Source: Blasia pusilla
Lineage: Eukaryota > Marchantiophyta > Marchantiopsida > Blasiales
Assembly (NCBI GenBank): GCA_050084515.1
Contig: CM114274.1
Span: 13,578,001-13,642,000, forward strand
Direction: 5' to 3'
DNA: 64,000 bases
Position numbers and translations under genes: made by a program. The notes under the pieces are model-generated. The model ran no database searches, was not told the origin of the DNA, and saw nothing but the letters and a program-made list of their open reading frames with translations. Shown here piece after piece: positions 55,050-64,000 of this stretch (its first letter is position 1; each line of letters begins with the position of its first letter).

Positions 55050-55925
55050 AAAGGTTGCACGCTTCCCGCAGTTAAAAGTCCGAGCTATCCTGGGAACCTG
55101 TCGGAGACTGAGAGGTTGCGCGCCTCCGCCGTCCTCAGGCAACAATGCGAGGTACCCGCGCAACCCGTCGGGGACCGGGGCGTTGCACGGGTCTTGGGAT
55201 AACAAGGTGGGCACCGGCGCAACTCCTCAGAGACAGACAGGTTGCGCGCCTCCGCCGTTCTCGGGCAACAATGCGAGGTACCCGCGCAACCCGTCGGGGA
55301 CCAGGGCGTTGCACGGGTCTTGGGATAACAAGGCGGGCACCCGCGCAACTCGTCGAAGGCCCACAGGTTGTACGCTTCCTTCATGTAAGTGTTACAAGGT
55401 GAGGCACTTGAGCAACCCGGTCTGAGGCCGACGGGTTGCGCACCTCCGTTGTCTTTCGGCAAGAAGGCGGGGCAACCGCCCAACTCGTCAGAGGCCGACG
55501 GGTTGCACGCTTCCTTCATGTAAGCGTTACAAGGTGAGGCACTTGCGCAACCTGTCTAAGGCCGACGAGTTGTGCGCCTCCGCCCTCTTTGGGCAAGAAG
55601 GCGGGGCAACCGCGCAACTTGTCAGAGGCCGACGGGTTGCACGCTTCCTTCATGTAAGCGTTACAAGGTGAGGCACTTGCGCAACCTGTCTAAGGCCGAC
55701 GAGTTGCGCGCCTCCGCCCTCTTTGGGCAAGAAGGTGGGGCAACCGCGCAACTCGTAGGAGACCGACGGGTTGCACGCTTCCTTCATGTAAGCGTTACAA
55801 GGTGAGGCACTTGTGCAATCCATTGGAAGCCGACGGGTTGCACGCTTCCCTTATCTTGGGGAAAATAGGCAAGGAATCAGGGCAACCCGTCGGTTAGCGA
55901 CATGTTACACGCTTTTCTATCCCTC
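55050..55925 (+). repeat. 134-bp satellite of hairpin units
   Basis: gttacaaggtgaggcacttg recurs at 55391, 55526, 55660 and 55794, a period of about 134 bp. Each period contains two half units with the quasi-palindrome gcaaccygtc ... gacgrgttgc (e.g. gcgcaactcgtcagaggccg acgggttgc). The earlier part (55130-55390) has a related unit with cgggtcttgggataacaagg. The three 3' copies are nearly identical. Frames through it on both strands are Arg/Pro/Ala-rich by-products. Confidence 0.85.
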
Positions 55926-56425
55926 GGGTAACAATGCAACAACACATAGTTCCGAGGCAACCCTTAGCAATCCGATGCGTCACAAGATCTACCCTGAGTT
56001 GGACAATCCCGCAAAAGTCCCCAACGATTGGTTGCCTTAGCAAATGCAAGCGATGTCTCGTGTTTGATGATAGCAAAATTGACTCAAAAGACCATTGGTG
56101 GGAAAGAAGGGGGTACCAACCCAACTACTCGTTCATCTTGCGAGTATCAGGAAATAGTTTGCTATCATCTCTGGCCTTGAAAATTTTCAAGCACATTCTT
56201 GTCGACGAGCTGCCACCCGCGTACGATGGTAATTGTATTTTTGAGTTGCCTCCACTTGCTGCTCCTGCTCAAAAGAAAGATGGAGGACGCTTGAAAGGTA
56301 TGGACAGAAAGTCTCGATTGTCATCGATGGTGCAGGCTTCAACGGACTAGTGCTTCAATTCCAACTGGTCCTTGGATTGTCTCTAGCCGCCAATGCGTTG
56401 GAGCCTTGGAGTGTAGAAGTCCAAC

Positions 56426-56824
56426 ATGCCCGTATCTAGAGCGCAATGGGCGGGTCAATACGTTGCAATTCCCTCCCCCCCCCCCAAGAATGCAGAAACT
56501 CCATATGAGGTCAGTGCCACCATACCGCCGAGAGGCCATCGATGTCCTCATTGTCAGGCATCCCCTTTCTACGTTGGAGCATGTCCTGCATACATATTTT
56601 TCATTGTCCGCGACTTGGGTTCCATGTCAGAGTACACAAGGTTGGGAGTTCATGTTGGCTCCCACACTCATCCTGTGACCGATGCAATTCAGAGACACAT
56701 CAAGGAGGATGTGGCAAAGAAAGTGGCTGAGGTCTACAAAAATTCTCTAGGTTCAAAGCCCGGAGTGATCAAGCTCACAAAAGCATCACAAATTTGTGAA
56801 CAATTGCTTGGAATCCCTGGATAG
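56426..56824 (+). pseudogene. MULE-2 N-terminal zinc-binding region
   Basis: Reads RGHRCPHCQASPFYVGACPA YIFFIVR, then YTRLGVHVGSHTHPVTDAIQ. The C-x2-C ... C-P-A ... hxGxHxHPV pattern is that of the N-terminal module of one type of plant MULE. It is followed by KPGVIKLTKASQICEQLLG. The upstream piece 56040-56350 (CLSKCKRCLVFDDSKIDSKD HWWERRGY) probably belongs to the same protein. A C homopolymer (about 56466-56482) lies at its start. Confidence 0.6.
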
Positions 56825-56946
56825 GACGAGATCACGGCTGGTCCTAAATACACCCGGGCCCTGTCGAGCTCACCTCCCCTCAACCCGAGGAGAAACAACT
56901 CTGGAAAAATCTCGCATTTCTCGTTGATCCTGAATGCTTTTGGAAT

Positions 56947-57741
56947 TTGCTGCGTCAAATACGGGTGCTGGATGGAAAGACGGTCGAAATGGATGCCATT
57001 GCTAGAATCAAGGTCAACTCCATATTTCCATTCATTCACAGATGGCAGTTCATGAGCCACGGAGGCGAAGGATCCAGGGCCTATGTCTTCAAAATATCAA
57101 CGACAGGTCCGTCGAGTGGCCTTGATCTTATAGATCGAATGAGAGAAGGGGAAGATCTTTACGGCAGCTGGGTAAGCTTTGATATTTGCTACAGAGTGCT
57201 GAACGGATGGTTGATAATGGGTGCTCACGTTTATGACCATGTGAAGAAGAGACTCAAAACTATATTTGTCTGTGAAGTAAAAGCAGAAGACGTTGGCAGT
57301 TTGAAGATGTGCTGGTTACTCTTATTGGAGGTGGTGAAGGAAAATAAAAGGCCACCTCCGGAAATTTATGGGTTCATGGCGGACAATGCACAACCTGGGT
57401 GGATTGCTATTCGGGAAGTGTTCTGGGGTGGAGAGGTTCAACCGGAGAGGGAAAGGTCGGATGCTTTCCATTGGTAACAGTCTGTGACCTGGTACACCAA
57501 ATCTTGCAGCAAGGAGAATAAGAGGACAGAGCATGTCACTATACTCCAACACTACAAGGACAGAAAAACCTTGAAACAGGCCATGGAATGCCAAGAAGAA
57601 CTTCATGGGTGGTGGAGGAAGCATGCCATTGAGGGGAAGTACAAAGAGTTGTGCTCTTGGATGAGTTGGTGCACTGTACGTATGAGACAATGGGGAAACT
57701 TCATGCGAGTTCACTATTTTGTCTTGTCCAGCTCACGTTGA
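56947..57741 (+). pseudogene. MULE-2 transposase core
   Basis: 56947-57477 reads GSWVSFDICYRVLNGWLIMG, KTIFVCEVKAEDVGSLKMCW, then YGFMADNAQPGWIAIREVFW, the D-N-A/S-x-x-x-x-A-I-x-x-V-F region of MULE transposases. The stop at 57477 is followed in another frame by VHQ-like and ILQHYKDRKTLKQAMECQEE, LHGWWRKHAIEG. The expected C-x2-H after the second Asp was not found, perhaps because of the frame break. Confidence 0.55.
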
Positions 57742-57834
57742 GAATTGTTTGAAAAGTTGCAGCTCAAGTTGAGAAGCGTGGGAACTATAGGGATTTCAAA
57801 CCGAAGAAACCAAGCAACTTGTTGGATGCAACAG

Positions 57835-58170
57835 GTTTCCCGAGTGTGCAACCCGTCAGAAATGGACGGGTTGCCTGAGTGTGCAACCAATCGGAAACCG
57901 ACGGGTTGCATCAAGAATTTTGGTGCAACCCATATACAAGTATGCAAGTCGCATGTATACGAGGCCTGCAAATAGTTCAACCCGGATGGGTTTCGGATGA
58001 CTTGCACTTGGATCTTCCAGTCCGGAGTGGCCAAAGGTTCTTGCAACCCGTCGATTCGGACGGGTTGCAGTAGGTGGTTCATGGGTGTTGCAACACGTTG
58101 GGACTCGATGGGTCACACACTCGTTCATGGGATGCCTCGGCCTTGCAACCCGTCTGGTTCCAACAGGTAG
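57835..58170 (+). repeat. cluster of GCAACCCGTC hairpins
   Basis: Perfect 10-bp inverted repeats GCAACCCGTC-N7-GACGGGTTGC at 57848-57874 and with a 6-nt loop at 58042-58067, plus weaker versions at 57882-57908, 58088-58115 and 58145-58170. The same motif builds the satellite at 55.0-55.9 kb, and a weak version is at about 59896. The cluster falls between coding pieces of MULE-2, possibly in an intron. Confidence 0.75.
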
Positions 58171-58460
58171 CTTATTTCTTTGACTTTTGAGCTATTTTCG
58201 TTCCCTTCTCACATTGCCGTCGTTGTAGGGATTGAACATTTATGAAAATGCCCTCTGCCCCAACACAAGTGGAGCAGAAAGTGTTCATTTCTCCTAGAGG
58301 TCGTCACAAGCATGCCAACGAATTTCACTTGTGGAGGCATGCCAACAAGACCAGGCAAGAGCAATGCTACAGTCTGCAACATCCCATATCTTCCTCACAA
58401 AAGGCATAACAATTAAAAGGAAGGGGGCCTTCGATCTACGAGCTCTATGTTAGGGCGGCT

Positions 58461-59719
58461 GTGAGATCTGCTCATGAAAAACTCTATGTAGAAGCCTTCA
58501 ACCAGTGCGTAGCAAGAACTCCCCTCGAGCAAGACGTACACATTGGTGGGGATATTTGTGGGCTCGTTTCAAGACGTCCCATACACATGGTGGTAGAGCA
58601 GTCCAAGCAAGACTCGTGGAGACCAGATAAGTATCTTGACTTCAGGCAGGTGTAAAGAGGCAGCATCGAGGAACGAATCTGGTGATTGATTTGGATGAGG
58701 AAATTACGCCGCCCAGGTATTCGGGGACCCTGGACTGCTCCCAAATCCGTGATGGAGTAACTTCTCCAAAATCAGTGAATGTTTTATTTCAAAAGCCCTC
58801 CGTTGCTGGAAGTTCCCAACATCCGGTCGCCGGGGTGGTTCAACAATATGGGATTCCGGTCATGGAGGTGGATTGCAACCTGAAACGGTGGCATATATCT
58901 CGGAGCAACCTTGGACATGGACCCACTTGCAGGGCAGGATCTGATGGTATTAGGAGAGCATGCGGCACTTTCCTAAATAAGAACTGTACAAGGACTGGAC
59001 GACCACTGCCTGGGTTTTGGGGACTCAAAACCTTTGATCGTTTTACGAGGACCACGGATCAATTGAAGTACTTCTTTTGCCCAAATGAATCTTGCGCTTT
59101 CCGCAAGTCTTATCCAGCTGCCATTGGAGCTCCGGGGAATACCCCCACGATTTGGCCCATCGACGCAGGTACAAAGTGGACAATCTTACAAGTGTCGGTT
59201 TCAGACTCGTAGACAGAGGAAGTTTGGAGCATGTTCGCATTATAGAGACCTTCGCATTTTGTATTCAACCCACGATTGATGTCAACATGTACCCGAAAGG
59301 TGGATGATCTCAATCCACTATTTCTGTTTGAGTCTAGAAATGGGGTGAAGAGAAACAGAATGTGTAGGCCAACGGTGGAGAGAGCAAAGCGAATTGCATA
59401 AGCTCAAGAGGCAAAAATGGAGATCATCGCCACAAAAGATGTCCACAGTGGCAATGGAATAGGAAGGATGTATTGGTTCAGGAACAACACTATAAATTCA
59501 AGTGTCAGAGGGGTGTATGTGGTGCACATCTGTTGCTTTCCCACATGTTCATGTGATAACTTTGTCGAGAGAGAGACACGTGGGAAAAGGTATTTCCCTT
59601 GTAAGCACATGTACTATGTGTTGCTTGAAGTTTTAAGAAAGTCGGAGGTAGGAGTAAGAATCCACCAACCAATTCTATCCCTCAAAGAAGTGCGAAGTAT
59701 TGTAAACAAACCACTTTGA
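58461..59719 (+). pseudogene. MULE-2 C-terminal pieces with SWIM zinc finger
   Basis: 58461-58655 (AHEKLYVEAFNQCVARTPLE) and 58682-59212 (CRAGSDGIRRACGTFLNKNC, YFFCPNESCAFRKSYP) are Cys-containing and not recognised individually. 59417-59719 has CCFPTCSCDNFV and KRYFPCKHMYYVLLEVLRKS, a SWIM finger (C-x-C ... C-x-H) as in MULE transposases. The position after the core agrees. Several frame changes separate the pieces. Confidence 0.6.
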
Positions 59720-60478
59720 GGATGCAAAATGAGGTTTTAGATTGTACTTTCAATTTTCCAAAACCTTTACTTTGAGCTTGAACTCTATTCAGCCCAAGGC
59801 AAATGATAGATTTTTTTTAGACCTTGGATGGAAAAAGTGATTGGTTCCGACTTATGATTCCACCAATTTTTCAGTTTTCTAAATTTTGTGCAAATTGCAA
59901 CTCGTCGGACTCACATGGGTTGCTAAAATGTGGAAGAGGAAAAAAAATCTGTGGGAGTGCTTAAGAAACTCTCTTCAAAAAAAAGTATCTCTTTGGGTTG
60001 AAGGTTGTTTCCTCTCTCCTCTCTCCTCTCTTCCTCTCCTCTTACCGCACCTTCAAAGAATCCATTGAATTGGGGCACTTGGTAGACAGTAGTCCACATG
60101 ACTTGATTGGAAACAAGCCAATGAAACAGCCATACCGGATCAACCAAGTCTCTGGAGACATGGAGGAGCTTACAGTGAGTGGCAAACCACAGATGACGAA
60201 GAAACAGATTCCACCAGTTTGGATAGTTGCGAAAGTAGTGCATAGACCGTGTATTAAGACATGTATTTGTGTATTCAATGTGGGTTCCGTTTCATTGATT
60301 TTTCCTCAATACCAGGTTGCTCGAATATGTCCACATGCAATGACTACATTCCAAGTTGGCTAATCGATTGTATAAAGGTGGGGAATATCAGCAACCTCGC
60401 GCATTTTTGTTACCACCCTATAAGTTTGTAAACATATTTTTTATGGTTGATAGTGAAGTTTGGTATCTTTAGGGTTTC
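59720..60478. other. no gene recognised
   Basis: The plus-strand 121-residue frame at 59998-60363 shows no known motif. A C/T-rich tract (tcctctctcctctcctctct type) is at about 60010-60050. A degenerate hairpin motif lies at about 59896-59925. Confidence 0.35.
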
Positions 60479-61480
60479 ATGGATGTCCCACCTAGCCCTC
60501 CCTACTGGGGGAAAAATGCTCATCATCATGCACCCATAGGTAATCCTCCATACCGCTTCGGACCTAGAACAAGCATGTTACCTTTACAACATCCAGGACG
60601 GATCAGAGCTCATGATTCCAAACTTTGGGATCGGGAGCAAGTCCTAGTGGGACACTCTAGAAGTGACCGGATGAGATGTCCTTGTGTAGCTTGCAATGGG
60701 TCTTGCACACTAGCTTGCGGAATGTTTTCACTCACCTTCAAAAACACGGAAGGCATCCAAAAAAAAGAGTTTATGGAGTTCTAGGTGATGAGGACTCGTC
60801 TGATGAAGAGTGGAGGTCTCCATCAAACATTGCCAGTGCGGCTAGACATGCACAATTTTTGGGACAAGAAATGGGCAACCTCGATGATCGAGATGCGGGT
60901 GAGGCAGGTACTACACGCGAGGAGTTTGCAAAAAAAACCGTGATGATGGGGTTGATGCTTAAGGTGATAGTGTTGATCATGGGATTGATGTGCAACGAAT
61001 GGTCCGTGACATCTTCCAAGATCTTGATGCATTCTATGATGATGTTGAGAGCATGGAAGACATCATCGATGCAAAACCAAGAAATTTGGAGAGGACTTGA
61101 CGATATATTGGGCAAGAAGAGGACGAGAAGGGATGGATGTTTGGGTTGCATGAAATTTTTGCTGATGCATGCAAGCCTTTAAGTGGCTCTAAGTGTACAA
61201 AGTTGGCCTTTGTACTGATGTTGATGAACATCTGTGGGAATCATGGTGTCCCAGCTGTGTTTGTTTCAAGGTTACTTGCATTCTTGAAGACAACAGTCTT
61301 TCCTATTGGGAACACCGCTCCTAGCAATAAGTACGAGGCAACTAAATTATTGTCAAGTCTTGGATTGAATTAAAATTACATTCATGCTTGCCCTGATGGC
61401 CATGTGCTCTTCAAAGGAGAGCATGCAAATCAATCAAGTTTCCCGGTATATGGACAACAAAGGTATGTGACATATTGAGC
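60479..61480 (+). pseudogene. CACTA (En/Spm) TNP2-like transposase, N-terminal part
   Basis: 60668-60700 reads RMRCPCVACNG and then, in another frame, LRNVFTHLQKHGRHPKKRVY. Together they give the transposase-associated domain of TNP2 proteins (C-P-C-x-x-C ... V-x-x-H-L-x-x-x-G). An acidic linker follows (DEDSSDEEW). 61137-61373 has CKPLSGSKCTKLAFVLMLMN, LAFLKTTVFPIGNTAPSNKY and EATKLLSSLGLN, then a TAA and NYIHACPDGHVLFKGEHANQ, the conserved P-L-x-x-x-x-x-T-K-L ... Y-x-x-x-K ... L-G-L ... I-H-A-C-P stretch. The catalytic part is absent. Position 7 kb from CACTA ends may or may not be meaningful. Confidence 0.65.
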
Positions 61481-63350
61481 ACTCAGGTGTGGGCCTTTAT
61501 GAATGAATCATAAGCATTGTGCATAATTCATGTTCTTGAAAAAATCATACTCATGTGCAGCGCAGAGGCTTGTTCTAAGCAAGTACGTGCCCCACAACTT
61601 GCAAAGAGGGAGCCTCTCCATCTTGGACCGAAGCGGAGGAGCTCTCCATTGCTTGGAAAGGTATTGGGAACAATGGCAGAATCTACTGATGACATTGATG
61701 CTCAGATTGGAGGTGAAGAATCTCCGCTTGTGATCCAGAGTTTGTTGTAGACTTTGGTGAAGAGGATCAATCAAGCTCCTAAGATGAGCTTCCGGCTCCT
61801 AAGGAGCCATGTCCATCAACTATTGGGAGAAAGAAGAAGCAGGTAATTTTTCTGATCAATTAGACAAGATGTGTATATACAAATGTGTTTCAAGGTTAGT
61901 GGCATTTGAAAGAAATTGTCTCTAATTGGTGGGTTGCATTGCATTGGCAGAAAGGGATAGTTGGGGGGCAAGCTACTTGGGCAAGGGATGTTGCACCCGG
62001 GCGTGTACCTGAAAGTTGTATTCCTCTCAAACAGCAAGTGGGTGTACAATATAGTGGAGAGCAACATGCAAGCATGTCTCAAGGTGGTAAAGATGGACCC
62101 TATGCACAGAACTCCAAGCCAAGTTTGTTATACAGTGGATATTGTCCAACGGGGCAAGGGTGGAATAGTAAGAATCTATTGATTTGCATCTCAAATTTCT
62201 CTTTCATTATAAATCATAGGATGATGGTGGGAAGGTTGTATGATGTGTCTGTACTACACTCATATATATGTCATGTGTAGACTCTATGTAGGGTGGATTC
62301 TCCAACTATACCGAGGGACCCTATCATGCGGTGCCAAATAGTCAAGATCGGTTTGGAAGTAGCCAATAACTTTATGGACTCAATAATAGCACTCCAAAAA
62401 TGTATGGACAACCTTAACGGTTGGGGCTAGGACCCACTCAAGGAGTGCAAATGACAAAGGCTACAGGTAATAGCAAGTCACATATATATAGAGAAGTATC
62501 ATCCCTATTTGGAGAATTTCTTCCTCGTGTTTTCACTAATTAGTAAGTGACCTGACATCGATACATAGCTTCTGTTTTTAGGCATAAAGACTTCCTTGGT
62601 GGGCAGCAGTCTTGACTGAAGATATTCATGTGTGCAGCAAACTATACGACTCTAGGCTTGCGACGGGCAAGCGTAGGGACAACATACACACCGAACTCAG
62701 TGACTGAGAGCAGTGTCCAAGGAAAGGGGATGAAAGTCGGAAAAGTGGGTGTGAACAACTCTGGTTGGATCACCACAACTTCTGGAGGAGAGAATAGGTG
62801 GCATGCAAATTTTAGAGCCAAGGTGTTGCGATGGCTTGACATCTCCATTGTGAATTTTTCAGACCAACACTCAGAAGCAATCAACCTTTATCAAATCGAT
62901 GAGTTTCCGATGGACTTGCCAACTTCTGTCCCAGAGTAGCTAGCCGGCCTCGACACCGACCCAATCTTTGATCGGGTAAGAAGAATATGGGTTATGTGAA
63001 ATCTCATTATCCAAAACATTGGAAAAAAATTATTACAACCACTTATATCATCTTCATTATGGCAGGTTGTAAAGCAGATGGCAATGATGGACGGCCAAAA
63101 GTCCCAAAAAATTCCACTTTTTCGACTATGGAAAATGGATTACGTATGTGAAATTCAGTCGGAGGAGGACATTGCAAAGCTAAATTAGTCGGTGGCGACA
63201 ACATCATACGTCAACAAGTTTCCTCCGTTCTATGTTCAGCCTTACGATGAACATGGAACGCATGCTCTGGTGACGGATAACTTTCTATTGATATTCATGT
63301 GTGCCCTTGCCCAATCTTCCATCATAAACTATAAGTTTGGGACCCACCTC
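61481..63350 (+). other. coding-like but unrecognised stretch
   Basis: Plus-strand frames with plausible composition: 61906-62280, 62628-62939 (103 residues; KVGVNNSGWITTTSGGENRW, VLRWLDISIVNFSDQHSEAI), and 62945-63350 (MAMMDGQKSQKIPLFRLWKM, NKFPPFYVQPYDEHGTHALV). They lie downstream of the TNP2-like part and could be exons of the same CACTA element or another TE. I recognise no domain. Confidence 0.3.
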
Positions 63351-64000
63351 TTGTAATTTATGTCCATTTTTGTACAACCTGTCACTTATTGCTCCGCCCG
63401 CCCTTGTCTTGCCTTCTACCACAAGTTATAAGTGTATACCCCATTTCTTGCAATTCATGTGCGTCCACTTGTCCACACTTGTCTGTCTAAATTCAGCCAA
63501 AGGGCTCACTTTTCTGTTTTTGTGCAACCATGGATGTCTTGTTGCACTATTTTTTTTAAATGTAACATCTTAACACAAAGAAAATATGAGCCAAATAAGA
63601 TTATAGGAAAAGAAATTAGTGTTTCAAGGACATTGAAATTAAATTTCATAACATTACTACATGAAGAAATGAAAATAAAAACCTAGCATAGACTCGTAAT
63701 TTCATACCTATGTGAAGAATTGTATTTTTTACATAAAATAGATCTAGAGTACAATGATATTCATAGAAATTTTTATGAATGGCACAAAAAATTAATTCTA
63801 TTTAAGCTATTTAAATAAAATAAGAGAATAAGAATGATGATGAAACTACCATCAACTAATTTTAAATCTCTTTAATAAGAAAATTTCATGTGTTAAGTCT
63901 AAAATTTCATGTTTTAAGTCTAAAATTTCAAATCTAACTCAATAAAACTTAGTCTCTCTTAATGATAGCATCTTACACTATCTAATTTCAAATCTAACAC
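63351..64000. other. AT-rich end of window, no gene
   Basis: From about 63550 the sequence is very AT-rich, with short repeats of aaaatttcatgttttaagtc at about 63883-63925. No coding sequence seen. Confidence 0.45.

Larger units (their letters stand above)
55934..59719 (+). mobile_element. second MULE transposase relic
   Basis: Plus-strand pieces in order: a zinc-binding region (56426-56824), a transposase core (56947-57477 and 57484-57741), further pieces (58461-59212) and a SWIM finger (59417-59719). The order is that of MULEs, but it is a different family from the one at 0.5-3.8 kb. The middle (57835-58170) has hairpin motifs identical in type to those of the satellite at 55.0-55.9 kb. 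Stops and gaps show decay. Terminal repeats were not found. Confidence 0.65.

Noticed and set aside
55145-55519. Arg/Pro/Cys-rich frames on both strands
   Set aside because: They are translations of the 134-bp satellite, periodic with it.
1-64000. CRISPR array
   Set aside because: The regular repeats at 7.6 and 55 kb have no unique spacers of constant length between conserved repeats, and the genome is eukaryotic; they are satellites.

Overview
The window looks like transposon-dense nuclear DNA of a land plant. The evidence is plant-type Mutator (MULE) transposases with SWIM zinc fingers, CACTA-type ends and a TNP2-like protein, hAT and PIF1-helicase relics, Ty3 (gypsy)-type LTR retrotransposons, degenerate TTTAGGG-like telomeric sequence and an ankyrin/PGG membrane protein. 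The gag-pol types remind me of bryophyte, lycophyte or fern elements, but I cannot name the species. No bacterial operons, rRNA or tRNA genes were seen.

Only one intact host-like gene is convincing: a 725-residue ankyrin-repeat/PGG protein at 26070-28247 (+). It sits between AT-rich intergenic DNA (about 17-26 kb) and a long block of mobile elements (about 28.8-61.5 kb). The first 16 kb hold a decayed MULE (496-3782, -), a telomere-like stretch, a fragment of a PHD-finger Ty3 element, an R2-like LINE relic (about 8500-12130, -) with satellite repeats around it, a hAT relic and a PIF1-type helicase relic. A solo LTR (16084-17085) follows.

The region 30.7-52.3 kb can be read as insertions within insertions. 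Family A is a Ty3 element whose integrase ends in a PHD finger. One copy (#2) has its reverse transcriptase split in two: the 5' half at 50930-52260 and the 3' half at 33153-35727. Between them lies family A copy #3 (35728-50925) flanked by a GGAT duplication. Copy #3 is interrupted in its RNase H by family B (37929-47291), flanked by ACGT. Family B is interrupted in its RNase H by a solo LTR of family C (43426-44445), flanked by CATTA. Removing each insertion together with one copy of the duplication restores the reading frame, so the order of events is readable directly.

From 52.9 kb onward there is a large inverted repeat with CACTA-type ends, a transposon-borne coiled-coil gene fragment that recurs at 32.7 kb, a 134-bp satellite built of GCAACCCGTC/GACGGGTTGC hairpins, a second MULE relic (about 56.0-59.7 kb) carrying the same hairpins, a TNP2-like CACTA transposase relic (60.5-61.5 kb), and unrecognised AT-rich sequence to the end. 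Most broken genes carry stops that look like C-to-T (CAG to TAG, TGG to TGA) changes, as expected of old methylated transposons. The most unusual items are the PHD finger on the Ty3 integrase, the open reading frame shared by both LTRs of family B, and the hairpin family shared by the satellite and the second MULE.
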